Assembly (NCBI GenBank): GCA_905221605.1 | Contig: CAJNDS010002152.1 | Location: 1 to 64,000, forward strand | Direction of reading: 5' to 3' | Length of the DNA: 64,000 nt | Source of the DNA: Symbiodinium natans | Lineage: Eukaryota > Sar > Dinophyceae > Suessiales > Symbiodiniaceae | Shown: piece after piece, positions 42,250-53,339 of the stretch | Layout of the letters: each line of letters starts with the position of its first letter | Position numbering within the stretch: the stretch's first letter is position 1 | Position numbers and translations under genes: made by a program | Notes under the pieces: generated by a model | What the model saw: the letters and a program-made list of their open reading frames with translations, nothing else | The model's database searches: none | What the model was told of the DNA's origin: nothing

Positions 42250-43900
42250 ACACACAAGTGCCCTTCAAGGTCATGCCAACGCACTCAGCGTTGAGCAACT
42301 GCGCTTCGCAGTCCTGGAATGAAGGCCGTAGAAGCAGGTCGTACGTGCAGGCTGTAATGTTCCCGTTAAAAGGTTCATACGCTTCCTACAGTATAGTCTA
42401 ATCATGAATCTGCAGTGTGCTGCACATGTGCCCGTGAAAGCCGGCAGTCCCCAGCCATCAAAGGACGAATGGGAAGTTCTGGAAAAAGCACAGTGGCCTC
42501 TTGCCATTTCCTGGCAGCTGTGGATACAGCGGCTCAGCTCTCCGTGCACCCTCACTCTGCACGATGTCATTTTGACCAAGATGCTGTGCCACGGTCTCAT
42601 TGGTCATCTGCCTTGGCAAAGAGCACACCAGCCCCCAGCGGAACAACACCTGTGAAGCCATTCCAGCGCTGCCAACCAAGACACGTCTGGTTTCGCAGGC
42701 TCGCGACCTGCTCCAACCCAAACCACATCAAAAGGTGCTGATAGGTGCTGCTGGTGATGCAGACCTCTGCCCACATCTTCTTGAACTGGTCGGCCACTGT
42801 GGAGTTCATGAGCAGGCTGGCCTTGAAGATCCAAAACCGCAGGAATCAGGAAGACCCGCAGCTTAACCTATGCCTCCAACAGACCCCTGCAACTTCAAAC
42901 TCATGCACCCACGTTGCAGAAGCCGTGGTCTCAGCGAGGACAAGCGGATCGATCATGCGCTGGTTGACTTTGTAGGACCTCAGTCGCAAAACACGTTCCC
43001 AAGTCCTAAGCCCGACAACTCTCACGCCGACTTGAGCCCCACCAGGAACCATGAAGCTGACACCCAGAATCACGAGAATCTGTTGGTTTAGAAGTCTAAA
43101 GTCTCAGGTTGCGGCTGGTGCCCTGTCCTTGGCTTCGGCGCTTCATGGGGTCTTTCCATGATAGTCCCTTTCCGGATACCTTAAACCTGCCGACCCTCGG
43201 TGGCGTGTAGGAAGGTTCGGCCGGCGGGACACACGCAAGCCTTGGCGAGCTGGCGGGGCCTTTTTGGCAAAGCCTCGGAGGTGTCCAGGCTTCCCCGAAA
43301 CTGTGCGTTGGGCACGTTGCCTCTGGTGCATCGCCGGGCATTTGCTGTGAGGGGGCGGGGGGGGGAGGCGAATGTTTTGTTTTCGGCGTGGCCTTCCACG
43401 CTTCCTTGTTCGAAGCCTCGCGCCTTCTTTCTAGCCATCGACGAGTCCCTGCCTCGACGATGCTCGAACGAGGCATCGGCCCCAAGTCTGTGGCCGGCTC
43501 TGGACGACAGCCCATAATATGGCACCCTAATTTAGACATATAAAAGAGATAGTCAACTGTTCCAGCCAAGTGTCAGCAGCTGAAAATTGAAGTTCGAAGT
43601 CTCTGTCACCTTCACAGTCGCCAATTCAGCCCTCACGAATGTGAATATGTAATATGCGCTACATGCACATGGGCACTAAGACAATTCCATCATCGTCGGA
43701 CAGACCTGTGGAGTCTTGGTCCCAGGCTGATGCCTTGTCATTCGGGCCAAGCGCCCAAATCAAGACCCAACCACGGCTCCTCTTCGTAGGCGTTGGTGTG
43801 GACTTTGTGACTCTGTGCGGCTTCAATTCAAGCTTTGTTGAGGTGCAGGTCTCATCGTGTCTTGCTCCCCACACTCCGTATTCTATATCATAGTCAATAC
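42250..43900 (-). CDS. Scattered coding-like segments, unassigned
   Basis: Minus-strand segments with protein-like composition: about 43860-43660 (KPHRVTKSTPTPTKRSRGWV then LIWALGPNDKASAWDQD), 42990-42900 (LRSYKVNQRMIDPLVLAETT then ASATWVHEFE) and 42825-42770 (ASLLMNSTVADQFKKMWAE, followed by GTCTGC). They could be exons of one gene. No family is recognised and splice sites were not resolved. Frames at 43096-43569 are rich in Arg/Pro and uncertain. Confidence 0.35.
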
Positions 43901-44149
43901 TAATACCTTCAACAAGAGGGTATCAGGGGCCAGCATCCACGTTTGGCCCGCTCCTGGCCCAGGTTTGCAGGCGCACCCCCATCTCGGTGCCGAAGAGCGC
44001 CGGGAATGCACCGATGAGGAAGCGAATCTGGTGGAGTCCAGTCGGGCTGTCTACTGAGCCTACTGAGTCTACTGAGTATACTGGCAGCGCCGTGCACGCG
44101 AAGACCGAGAACACGCACACCGTTGCTGCAGAGGCGCTGCCGATGGGTA

Positions 44150-45295
44150 CTTCAGTTCACCTGTCCGGCTCAGCCGGCAAGCTGGTCTGTGAAAATTTCG
44201 ATGTTTAGACTTCGGTCTGCCTCCCCTTGCCCCTTTCGGCAGGACACTTGCCTAGGAGTGCCCCCTCGACATAGTTCAGGAAGGAGCCACCCGGCACGTC
44301 ATGAAGTCCCCAAGGACTCTGCATCCTCAGCCAGCCGGGACCCCAGCAGAAAACCGCCCTACTTTCTGGCGTCTGGCACACAGCCACGGGGATTGTTCTG
44401 ACACAGGGCTTCCTCATTGATGCGATATACTATCACTCCTTAGCCTCAAGAGTGTCCCTCAACAGCAACCGAGCCTTTTGAACAACCACACGACAAGGCA
44501 CCTCTGAAAGCTGGTGTGTAGTGCTCCAAGCTGGCTCCAGAACCCCTGCAGACAGAGGCAGATGGTCCGGAATCTACCTCTGCCCTCGGGAGTGGCAAGG
44601 CCTTGTTGACCCAGAGAAGGTGCTTGTTGTGCTGGAGCGTGCCCAACTCCTTGAAGGCCGTGACAGCCTTGTGGCGATCCAGCAGCATGGTTCAGATCGC
44701 ATGCATCCTTGCACCGTAAGGGGGAGGGGGGGGGGGCCGAGCTGTTTTATGTAGATGCTACTGTTCTCACTACTGTTCTCTAAACTCTCTAAACATCTCC
44801 ACAGTCGCTTCAATGGCCTCTTGCCATGGCAAGGACAGTCATGGGGTGCTTGTGGCTGGACTGAACCCTAAACCCTAAACCCCAAACCCCAAACCCAAAA
44901 CCCTAAACCCTAAACCCCAGACTGTGCCCAGCAGCACTGCAGTTGTGCTTCGGTGTCCAGTCGAATTGTTCGCCGTCATGGCCTGGTGGTCTGTTTTTAG
45001 CACTTATGATGCTGTTGAAGTCAGGCCTTTCGATGTTTGCTGCAGGCCTTGCAGCCGAGGCACAGCCCATCTCAAACAAGCCACTGTCGATTGGAGATAG
45101 CAGCGTGCTGTTCGCGATATACTTGTTCGAAAACACGGCCGAAACGTCACCTGAATGAACCCGCAAACTGCAGCAGACTCTAGCATCCTCGCGCACTCAT
45201 GTGACTTCACTTGCTCATCAGGCCACCGTAGATCGGACTTCCCATGTCAATCATGTTCAGGTTGACCTTGGTATGGTCAGGAGTCTCACTCATGA
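44150..45295 (-). CDS. Scattered coding-like segments, unassigned
   Basis: Minus-strand candidates: 45290-45215 (SETPDHTKVNLNMIDMGSPI then YGGLMSK and a stop), 45165-44935 (VSAVFSNKYIANSTLLSPID and later ERPDFNSIISAKNRPPGHDG) and 44400-44210 (AVFCWGPGWLRMQSPWGLHD). A plus-strand frame at 44943-45158 is also open and hydrophobic, so the strand is uncertain for the middle segment. A telomere-like array (44866-44921) separates them. No function is proposed. Confidence 0.3.
44864..44922. repeat. Interstitial telomere repeat with CCCCAAA variants
   Basis: About eight units: CCCTAAA at both ends and CCCCAAA or CCCAAAA in the middle. Confidence 0.9.
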
Positions 45296-45664
45296 ACGTG
45301 ACAATTCTGAACTTTCGAGGTGGACAGACAAGCGTGCTACTTTTTGCTCGGGCTTGCTATTGGTTTGGACGGCCTGATATGCTGAGTTTTCGGTTTTCTC
45401 GGGACTCCTGTTGCTAGAGGGCTGCTGCAGGGAACAAGTACTTCTTGTGCTGCATGGGAACAAAACTACATATAAATGAACTCTAGCTACAGAAACCGGC
45501 TGTGTGCGAGGGTTTGTGTCGAACGTAAGGGATGAAGACATACAAGAAGGACATTGTTCTGTCATTGGCAGAAGGCAGTTCAGCCACAAGGGGCCGCCAG
45601 TGAACAGCACGGAGCTAGTAGAAAACAGATAGGCCGCATGACAAGAAGACACTGTTCCAAAGCA

Positions 45665-45714
45665 CCCCTAAACCCTAAACCCTAAACCCTAAACCCTAAA
45701 CCCTAAACCCTAAA
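45665..45714. repeat. Interstitial telomere repeat, (CCCTAAA)7
   Basis: Seven perfect CCCTAAA units, among the cleanest internal arrays in the window. Confidence 0.95.
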
Positions 45715-46989
45715 GCCGCAACCTCCCGACAAACTCCATCCAGGTGACCATGGCATAGACCGGCCGCTCAGAGGCTTCGGCAAGAGTCGATGGTGCCCCG
45801 ACTGACTGGAATGGCTTTAAGCCATACCTGGGATGCTACTTATGCTGCATCACATTGGAGATGGGGACCGTTTTGCACATCGGGTGGTCACACCAAGGGA
45901 TTTCTTTGACCTGCCAGAAACATCATCGAACACCAGTCGCTCTAATCAATGCCAAAGCCGCTCCCATGTTTCCTTAGTCCAAGATCATGTAGTTGCATCT
46001 GTACTGTAGTGTGTCCAGGATGTGCCGAACTTATCTTTCTGACAGCTGAACCAGCATCCCGGCGCTACATAGCAAGCGTTCCAAAACAGTTGATGACAGT
46101 GGCTCAGATCCAATATGCTATTCGACTTAAGCTACGGCAAGCAGCTGGTAGCGTTCAGTACTATAACATCCGAGCCTTGGCATCTTGGCATCTGCAAAGG
46201 TTAGCCCAAGTTGCAGCATGATCTTGCTCGCTGAACTGTTCGCTGTTGTTTTGTGAAGCCTCAGCTGCCAGCAAAAGCGGATTCACTCTCAACCCTAACT
46301 AGTCCACAGACTAGGTGTTGCATCCCCTTCCTGTTACCTTTCAGTTTTATGATTCAAAGGAACTTCTGGGTAAAACTCATGTTGCGCAACCGGGGCGATT
46401 TCACTACGCACGAGCATAATGTGCCCACACGCTCCATGTGCTTAAGTTGCAGGCAAAGGGCGAAAGTGCGACAGTTGCCATCTGGCACAAGTGTTTCAAC
46501 GGAAAGCGCGGCACCTGTCGGACACTTCGCCTTCCTTGGAGCTGAACAAGTTGCAGCTTTCATCTCAGCGACTGCAACAACTTCACTCCTAAGCCGCCTA
46601 AGCATCCTAAGCCGCTAAGGCATGCACCTTACAATGAAACCATGGAAAAAAGACACATGGCCACATGGTGGCCACGCCAAGTAGCTTTGGTGCAGCTTCG
46701 AGCTTACGCGCCGTGTGGAACTTTGAGGTCTTCTCATGAGGATCTCCCGGCCACATGGAGGCATTGAGGACGCCTGTCAGCCCTATGCTCAGCCGTGATC
46801 AGCGTGTCCCGGAAATCGGGCCATGTCAGGGCAAAAACTCTGATCGGCCTTCTTCATAATCATAACGATAGATCATGGTGAAGTGCATGCTTTGCATCTC
46901 GTAGCCTGGCAAGAGGCTCAGGCTTTGAGTACACTGAACACTTAAATCAATGTGGTTCCGAAGCGCCTCAACCTCAACCCCACTGCTTT

Positions 46990-47250
46990 TTGGGTTTAGG
47001 GTTTAGGGCCTAAGAGGTTGTGGCCGTCAAACTCGGCAGGAGCGCACTGAGACAGGAGAAAATCCTCAGGCGCGGTCTTGTTGCCGGAGCATCCGCCGGG
47101 CCATGTCTCCACCGATACCACTCCCCTGACAAGCAAACCAAGCAGCATGTACTGGTAGCATTTTTTCTCGTTCCCGCATAGCTGGCCGAACCGCAAGCAG
47201 GGTTGATTGTTGGTACTGCAGTGGTAGCATTTAGGGTTTAGGGTTTGGGG
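46990..47250. repeat. Two short telomere-like blocks
   Basis: GGGTTTAGGGTTTAGGG at 46991-47008 and TTTAGGGTTTAGGGTTTGGGG at 47230-47250, both G-rich on the top strand and about 220 bases apart, with no clear coding sequence between them. Confidence 0.85.
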
Positions 47251-47309
47251 TAGCACGATGACTAAACATGCTACAACACAGGTTCCCGAAGAGATCCAAG
47301 TTGATCCAA

Positions 47310-48400
47310 GTTGAACACGGCGGCTTGTATGGCCTGGACGAATTCACGCGGTAAGCCCGATATGTGGCTTCCAAGCCATGCCAAACACTCTCCGGATCTG
47401 TGGAGTGCATCAGAACCTGAGTCAGCATGGTGGTGTTGTCGGCGTTACGGCATGGCGCCGCTTCGGGAGACATTTTGCCAAAGGCCAAAGTCAGACATCC
47501 GAGGCACAGCCTGCCAATCATTCCTGAGCTCATGGTGCCAACTCGAGGCCTCTTTGACTGCGCGATTTATTGCGCGCGACTTTGCCATGAGCCCTGTGCG
47601 TACCGGGAAGCAGGAAAAACGAGTCGTTCATGCCGAAGGCAATCGACATCCCAGCAGAATCCGGAAACATCTTGGCTGGGTCCTTGGTGGCAAAAATGGG
47701 GGCAGTTTCTGCAGTCCAGAACCGGCGGCACTCCTTTTGGGATAGCACACGTGGGTGCTTTTCAGACGAAGGTCTTGAAAGGCAGGGAAGCCGGATGCAA
47801 CTTCAGCCGCCTGACAGACCAGTGGCCAGGACACAGGGAATAGCTTCCGAGCAGGGTACCATAACAGATAACATAATGACCCTAAACCCTACAAACCCGC
47901 CTGAAACTGCTTGGAAAGTCTCTCCAAGAGTTCCTGGGCGGGTGCATGTCGAAGCATGTACAGAGTTGCAGGAGACTGCATAACTCAGGCTACGTTACCC
48001 TACGTACCTACACAAGCAATAGACCTACAGCCCAGGATGTCTGACAAATCTTGGGCTCAGCGAGCGTACAACACCTTCCGCAAACTTCCGAAGTCATGGT
48101 CTGAGATAAGCTGATTGGTGGAATTCGCCTCGGCTGGTCGGTCTGCGAAGGATGGACAGCAGGAGGACAGATTCGCACCTGGGCGCATCGGAGAGTCACT
48201 CTAGTTGCCCAACTACGCCCAACTCATACAAAGTTCCATAGAATAAGACATCCTCCACACCCACGCACCCTCCAAAAAACATCGTGAGAGAACATAGCGA
48301 AATGTTGAGATGCTTGCGGAAGTCAGCAGTATCGAAGAAAGCCAAGAGCTTCGACTCAGCAGCCTCTCACACAAGTGCTCAGTACTCCGACGCTGATGTG
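47310..48400 (-). CDS. Possible multi-exon gene, unrecognised
   Basis: Minus-strand segments in order: 48400-48260 (SKLLAFFDTADFRKHLNISL), 48105-48060 (ISDHDFGSLRKVLYAR), 47955-47905 (APAQELLERLSKQFQAG), 47745-47610 (RRFWTAETAPIFATKDPAKM then FPDSAGMSIAFGMNDSFFLL, followed by GTACGC) and 47500-47345 (ADNTTMLTQVLMHSTDPESV then WHGLEATYRAY). Each looks like real protein sequence, and together they are consistent with one gene, but I recognise no family. A plus-strand frame at 48284-48487 overlaps the first segment and also looks protein-like, leaving its strand open. Confidence 0.4.
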
Positions 48401-48831
48401 CACACATTCGTCAGACTGATATCAACAATCTACTTCGCCCACATCTTTCCAAGCGTATTTCAGCAGCAGGCAGCCCTCATGGCTTAGCGAAGGAACAGAT
48501 TTGAAGATATGATGCTGATGCACAGGCTGTGCCACCTTTGACAGCTCTGCGGCGTTCTTCTGCACTTGGCTGAAGGCCTGCTTCTGCCATTCTGTCCTTA
48601 GCGACTCTGTTTCAGGAACGCGTCTCTGCCTCTAGATCGTTCTCAAGAACAGGTCTGGCTGGTGGGGGGATGTGCTTCGTCATCAGGGTGGGTACAGTAG
48701 TCGCCACTTTCTGTACATGCTCGCCATTTTTCGATCCTGTCTTTAAAGCAGGTTAAGCCATGCGCCACTCAGGCAAACATGCAACGTGGACCTCGCCCCG
48801 TACTTGTATATCAAGGCTTTGTGCCGCTTCT

Positions 48832-50589
48832 TCAGCATGTACTTCGCTTGCACAGGGCTTCAGCTTGCAGAGTTTCTCTCAGTTCGTGAACCAGCCACAC
48901 ATGTGAAGCCACGGAAGAAGATGACATTCGGAAAGCGGAGCAAATGCCGAGGTACAGCACTGGGCCGAAGGCGCTGGCAGCGAAAGGCAGCAGCCTTGGG
49001 GACTTGGAAATCCATTCAAAAGCTGAAAGTGGCTTTCCTGCACAGCTTGCAGCTAAAGAGCGCAAGCACGAGGCCCTTCAGGAAACCGCAAGCCATGGCA
49101 AAACTTGGTTGCGGTGTCGATCCTTCCTCTGTTTCTGAGGCCTTCGTTTGTAGGTCCTCACCGTGTAGGTGGGCGATGATGAGTGTTTGACATGCGTTGT
49201 GTTTTGCAGTGTGGTCACACGCCTAGTCACTTAGTCATCAGCAAAAAGGAGGCAAAGCGGCACGCTGCGGAATTTTGCCCTCAAACTGACAATATTTAGC
49301 ACAGACACGCATGCCGGCTGACAGAGACCACATGCTCTGGCTGACCAGCACTGGCTCGCCGCGCCTCTCAGTCCACAGGTATGCGTCCAGCGCAGCACCC
49401 ATGACAGATCGCAGGTTCCTAGGCATCCGGGCAGCGGCAGAGCAAACAAACACTGGACACTGGCGTGGTGCCAGGCACTGAGACGGGAACGGTGTGTCTC
49501 CATTGGCACCCACAGACAAAAAAGATCGACTGGGGCTCTGCATCGCTGCAACTTCAGACACAGGCTGGTACATCCGTGACCTAAGGCATAACACATAGTA
49601 TCAATGCTGAATACTTCCGATGGTTTTGATTGCCGCTGGGCTAGTAGTGGCCTGCACTCTGGGGCTTCTAGATGCTCCTGGTGCCAGCTCAATCAGGTTC
49701 GCTCCACTTGCTCGGTGCGCCTTGCTATGAAGGACTTTGTAGAGCTCCGGCTTTTTTATCTTGGCCCAAAGGCTAAAAGCAGGCAGGAGACACCGGCACA
49801 CACAAAGCAGCAAGAGGAGACCAACAAGGATGGTCGAAAGTCGGCCTTTTGCACAACTCTTTGCGCACGGCGGCAAGATGCACCCCCCACTGTCGTGGGC
49901 CGTTCCAGCTCGCACTGTTTGTCATGGGAATGACTCTGCCGGCCACTTGTCAAAGCAACCAGCACTCTCAACCCACCTGAAGGTGCCTTCCAAGGGTGCA
50001 AGCTGCAGCGCGCACGGTTCAATGGACAGTCTGCCCCCCGCATCCTGCCCTGGCGAGCACGCCACCCCCAGATGCACGAGAACTTTCAGGATATTTCAGA
50101 ATGAGATTCGACTATGACTTCAGAACTACAAAAGTAACGAGAGTCTCGTGCGATGTCGTGTTGCCAATTAGCAACCATAGGATCGCCTCAAACGGAAGCG
50201 TAAGGAACAACTGTTCAATCTGCTCGCTCAGATTGCGCATCTTGCCCCACTGGGTCGCATTCCCATGAAACTGTCGCTCTTCACTGCAGGTTGTGTCCAT
50301 CCTTACTGCGAGTTCGAAGCATCAATACATGCTCTTGCAGGACTTGCATGTATATTGTATAGATCGTTGACATCGTCATGCTAAGGAAACCGGCCGCGTC
50401 AACGATATGCCATGGTCTCGAACCCTCATAATGCAAGGAGCCGTGCCGACGAACATCATCCTGCACACTGTGGGACCTCGTCCAGGACTGCCGGTCACCT
50501 TGAGTCATGCGGAGGAAAGGCGCGCTTGCCTCCGAAGGCCATAGAAAGACTAAGAACATGGGTAGCAGTTCCTGCCAAAACATGAGCAT
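48832..50589 (-). CDS. Possible multi-exon membrane protein
   Basis: Minus-strand segments in order: 50589-50290 (MLMFWQELLPMFLVFLWPSE, then SRPWHIVDAAGFLSMTMSTI), 50270-50112 (KMRNLSEQIEQLFLTLPFEA then ILWLLIGNTTSHETL), about 49850-49605 (LSTILVGLLLLLCVCRCLLP, then IKKPELYKVLHSKAHRASGA), 49560-49238 (LRSVMGAALDAYLWTERRGE) and 49065-48832 (SPRLLPFAASAFGPVLYLGI). Three or four hydrophobic spans are visible. The order of a W-x-IVDA span and a later SEQIEQLF segment is loosely reminiscent of polycystin-type channels, but the match is too weak to assign. Exon limits are approximate and more than one gene may be involved. Confidence 0.35.
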
Positions 50590-50599
50590 CTCATGCTTA

Positions 50600-53200
50600 G
50601 GTATCTGCTAGCGTGTGCGGCCTGACAAGATATCAAGCCCTGAGAGACACGGCAGACTCTCAAAACATTCAGAACAAAGTTGCCGAATGCACACAGCACA
50701 GTTGGTCCAGCGACGAGGGATCATCTCTCGTGCGTTGAGGGTTGCTTGCCAGTGACGTCGCGGCTGCAGGTCAAACAGCGAACCCATCTACTAGAAAAAA
50801 CGCCAGCGCCGCGCCACAATGTTGAAGATTTTCCAGGCAAATCAGCGGGTCGGTCCACTCAAGTCTAGGGTATGCTGTGCCCTTGTAGTGCTTGTTTGGC
50901 ACGCTCTGTGCTCAAACGTGAGTTAGATTACGCAGGTTCTTGTTCTATGAGTAGCCGGTTGAAGTTGAGCTGGGCCGGCCGTGTGCGCAGCACCTCAACA
51001 TTTGTTCGCGGCTGGTGGCTTTTCAAGGACGAAGACGCGATGTAGTCAGATTTTGCGTTTTGAGCATTCTAATCACAACGCAATGATCAGGAACTGCCAG
51101 TCCTGTACAGTTGTGTTTGAGCTTGAAATGTGGATGCAAGGCAGCTAGGCAGCAATTCTCACTTTAAAACTGCATCACAGTACAGAACACCACCTTTCAC
51201 AGTACCTTATCACAGTAACTCATTTTTGAAATGCCCACCCTCCTGTTTGCTTGTGGAAGCACGGAATCGTCCAAGCAGATCTGTGCGGTGATTGGGCACA
51301 TCCTTTGCTGATCTGCAACAAGTACCACGCGACAGGATAGATGAAAACATACACGTATATATGTATATATAGACATATATACATTATATATATATATATG
51401 TATATCTGTGTATATAAACATATAATTCACAAAAATATCTTATTTGATTGGCGAATGAATTAATTAGGACATATACATATATATATATATATATTACTTT
51501 TGATGGCAGGACGCACTTTCCTTGCGCGGCATTGTCGCGGCCTTACCTCCAGACCAATGCTGCTAGTCATTTTGCCGGCCAGAAACGCTGTGGAACGGGA
51601 GCACGGAGTCTTGCATAGTCTCCAGCTCCAGCTTCATCCTCTTGCACATCCTACTTTACCGGCAGCGAACTGTCACGCCCAACGCTTGCAGGATGCCCAT
51701 GAACAATCCGACCTTCCATACACGTATGTATATATGTATATACGAAAATATATTTTGTTTATCTATTGAATCTATTTGTTTGTTGAACATAGATGCCAAC
51801 AAAAATAGACAGATTGGTTAATCTTGCGACCCTCTCCTGTGATTTTCTTGCCGCTGCGTCTCCAGGAGCGCAGTTAGCTCAAGCACCTGCACAGCATGCA
51901 TCCAAAGTTCGGCAAAATCACACAATAAAGTTCAAACATGTAATATTATATGATATAACTGATATAACATGTTCCTGATGTGAAGTACAGCAACGTAAGA
52001 ATATAAATACGTCCAAGACATTAAGGTAATGCTACAATGTCACCGTATAGAATCGACATGAAATAATGCAATAGTCTATGAATAGAATGTAGTGAGAATA
52101 TGATGTTATATTCATAATGAAAACTTTTCACAAAGAACATATTCATACAACAACATCTTACTTGTAACAATATTTTATTGATGAATAGCGAGAAGCAGAA
52201 CTATAACTATACAAAATTACAACAGGACGATAATACAATCATATATTAACATGGTAAAAATGGCATGATATAATGAACCAATACGACATAGATTAAGACA
52301 TAGAGAAAATGAGATGCGTAATCATATGCAGCAAACATCTCGAATGATCATGGAGAAGTTCAACCACATGCAGGGCATGTCAACCTGTCTGGAGACTAGC
52401 AATGATTAACTCTGGCCAATCGAGTAGCTGCCCACCCATCACCCCCGGTTACAGTTGAGGGAAAAGAAGCTGTGTTTCTAGAGCCCCTAGGTCAAGGTCC
52501 AGAGCTTCCGTGGGTGTTGGGCTAAGTATCAAACCCAGTAAACAATCTTACGGGACTCTCATGCACAAAGGGTCTCTAGATGGACACAGCCTAGCACTGG
52601 TACTCTTGCTCCAAGACCTGTCCTGAGCACTTTTAAGCCTTGTTTGGCGTTTTGGTCTTTGCCTTGTCGTCCGCACTTAGCAAAGGTCTGCCGGCCACGG
52701 CGCCTTAGCATGTGCCATGAGTGACCCTGTCTCAGGCGACCTAAATATGGCTGCACATGCTTCCAACATGATCGGCAACCTCACCGAGCCCAGGAGCCGA
52801 CACTTCGCCCAGCAATCTAGAAATTCACAGAGATGCACAGAGAGCCAAATCCGAAAGGTCTCCAAATCCGAAATTGAAGGTGGGGAGCTGGGCTCGGCAG
52901 CTCTGCGGTGGCTCCTGTCGGAAGCGGTCGGGGAATTGATCCGGCCTCGAGCGTAGCATGCGGCACTCAGCAGAAGCAAGGAAGGTCGTGCTTTAGTGCC
53001 TCCATCTTTTGTCCAAGCCCGGGGCTTTCTGGGAGGTATCTCGGCAGGTAGTCCAACTCCGCCTGGACTGGCGAAACTCCGCGACGCTCTGCGACACTCT
53101 GCCTGACACAGCCAGAGCAAATATTTCAGACAAGATGCCCGAGGAGATGCCTTCGGTGATGGAGGAGCCTCACACTCGCAGCCCTCGAAACATGGTGAAT
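50600..53200. other. Gene-poor AT-rich stretch
   Basis: No supported gene. It contains (TA)n microsatellites at about 51355-51400 and 51473-51494, another TATG/TATA run at 51722-51750, and a strongly AT-rich block at 51900-52330. Minus frames at 52677-53207 include a helical stretch (VQAELDYLPRYLPESPG near 53060) that might be the last kinesin-gene exon, but I could not confirm it. Confidence 0.5.
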
Positions 53201-53318
53201 GGTACATTATGGTACGTTATGGTACGTTATGGTACGTTATGGTACATTATGGTACATTATGGTACATTATGGTACATTATGGTACATTATGGTACATTAT
53301 GGTACATTATGGTACATT
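53201..53318. repeat. 10-base tandem repeat (GGTACATTAT)
   Basis: Twelve decamers, GGTACATTAT in most units and GGTACGTTAT in units 2-4. The G-bearing variant is clustered, which shows that the array grew by copying neighbouring units. Plus-strand Tyr/Val/Met-rich frames through it are artefacts. It lies near the 3' end of the kinesin gene. Confidence 0.95.
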
Positions 53319-53339
53319 CCATCTGCACCTCTGGCAGGG

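Noticed and set aside
48786..49190. Plus-strand 134-codon frame
   Set aside because: Basic and low in hydrophobic order; the overlapping minus frame has a clearer membrane segment and fits the local gene direction.
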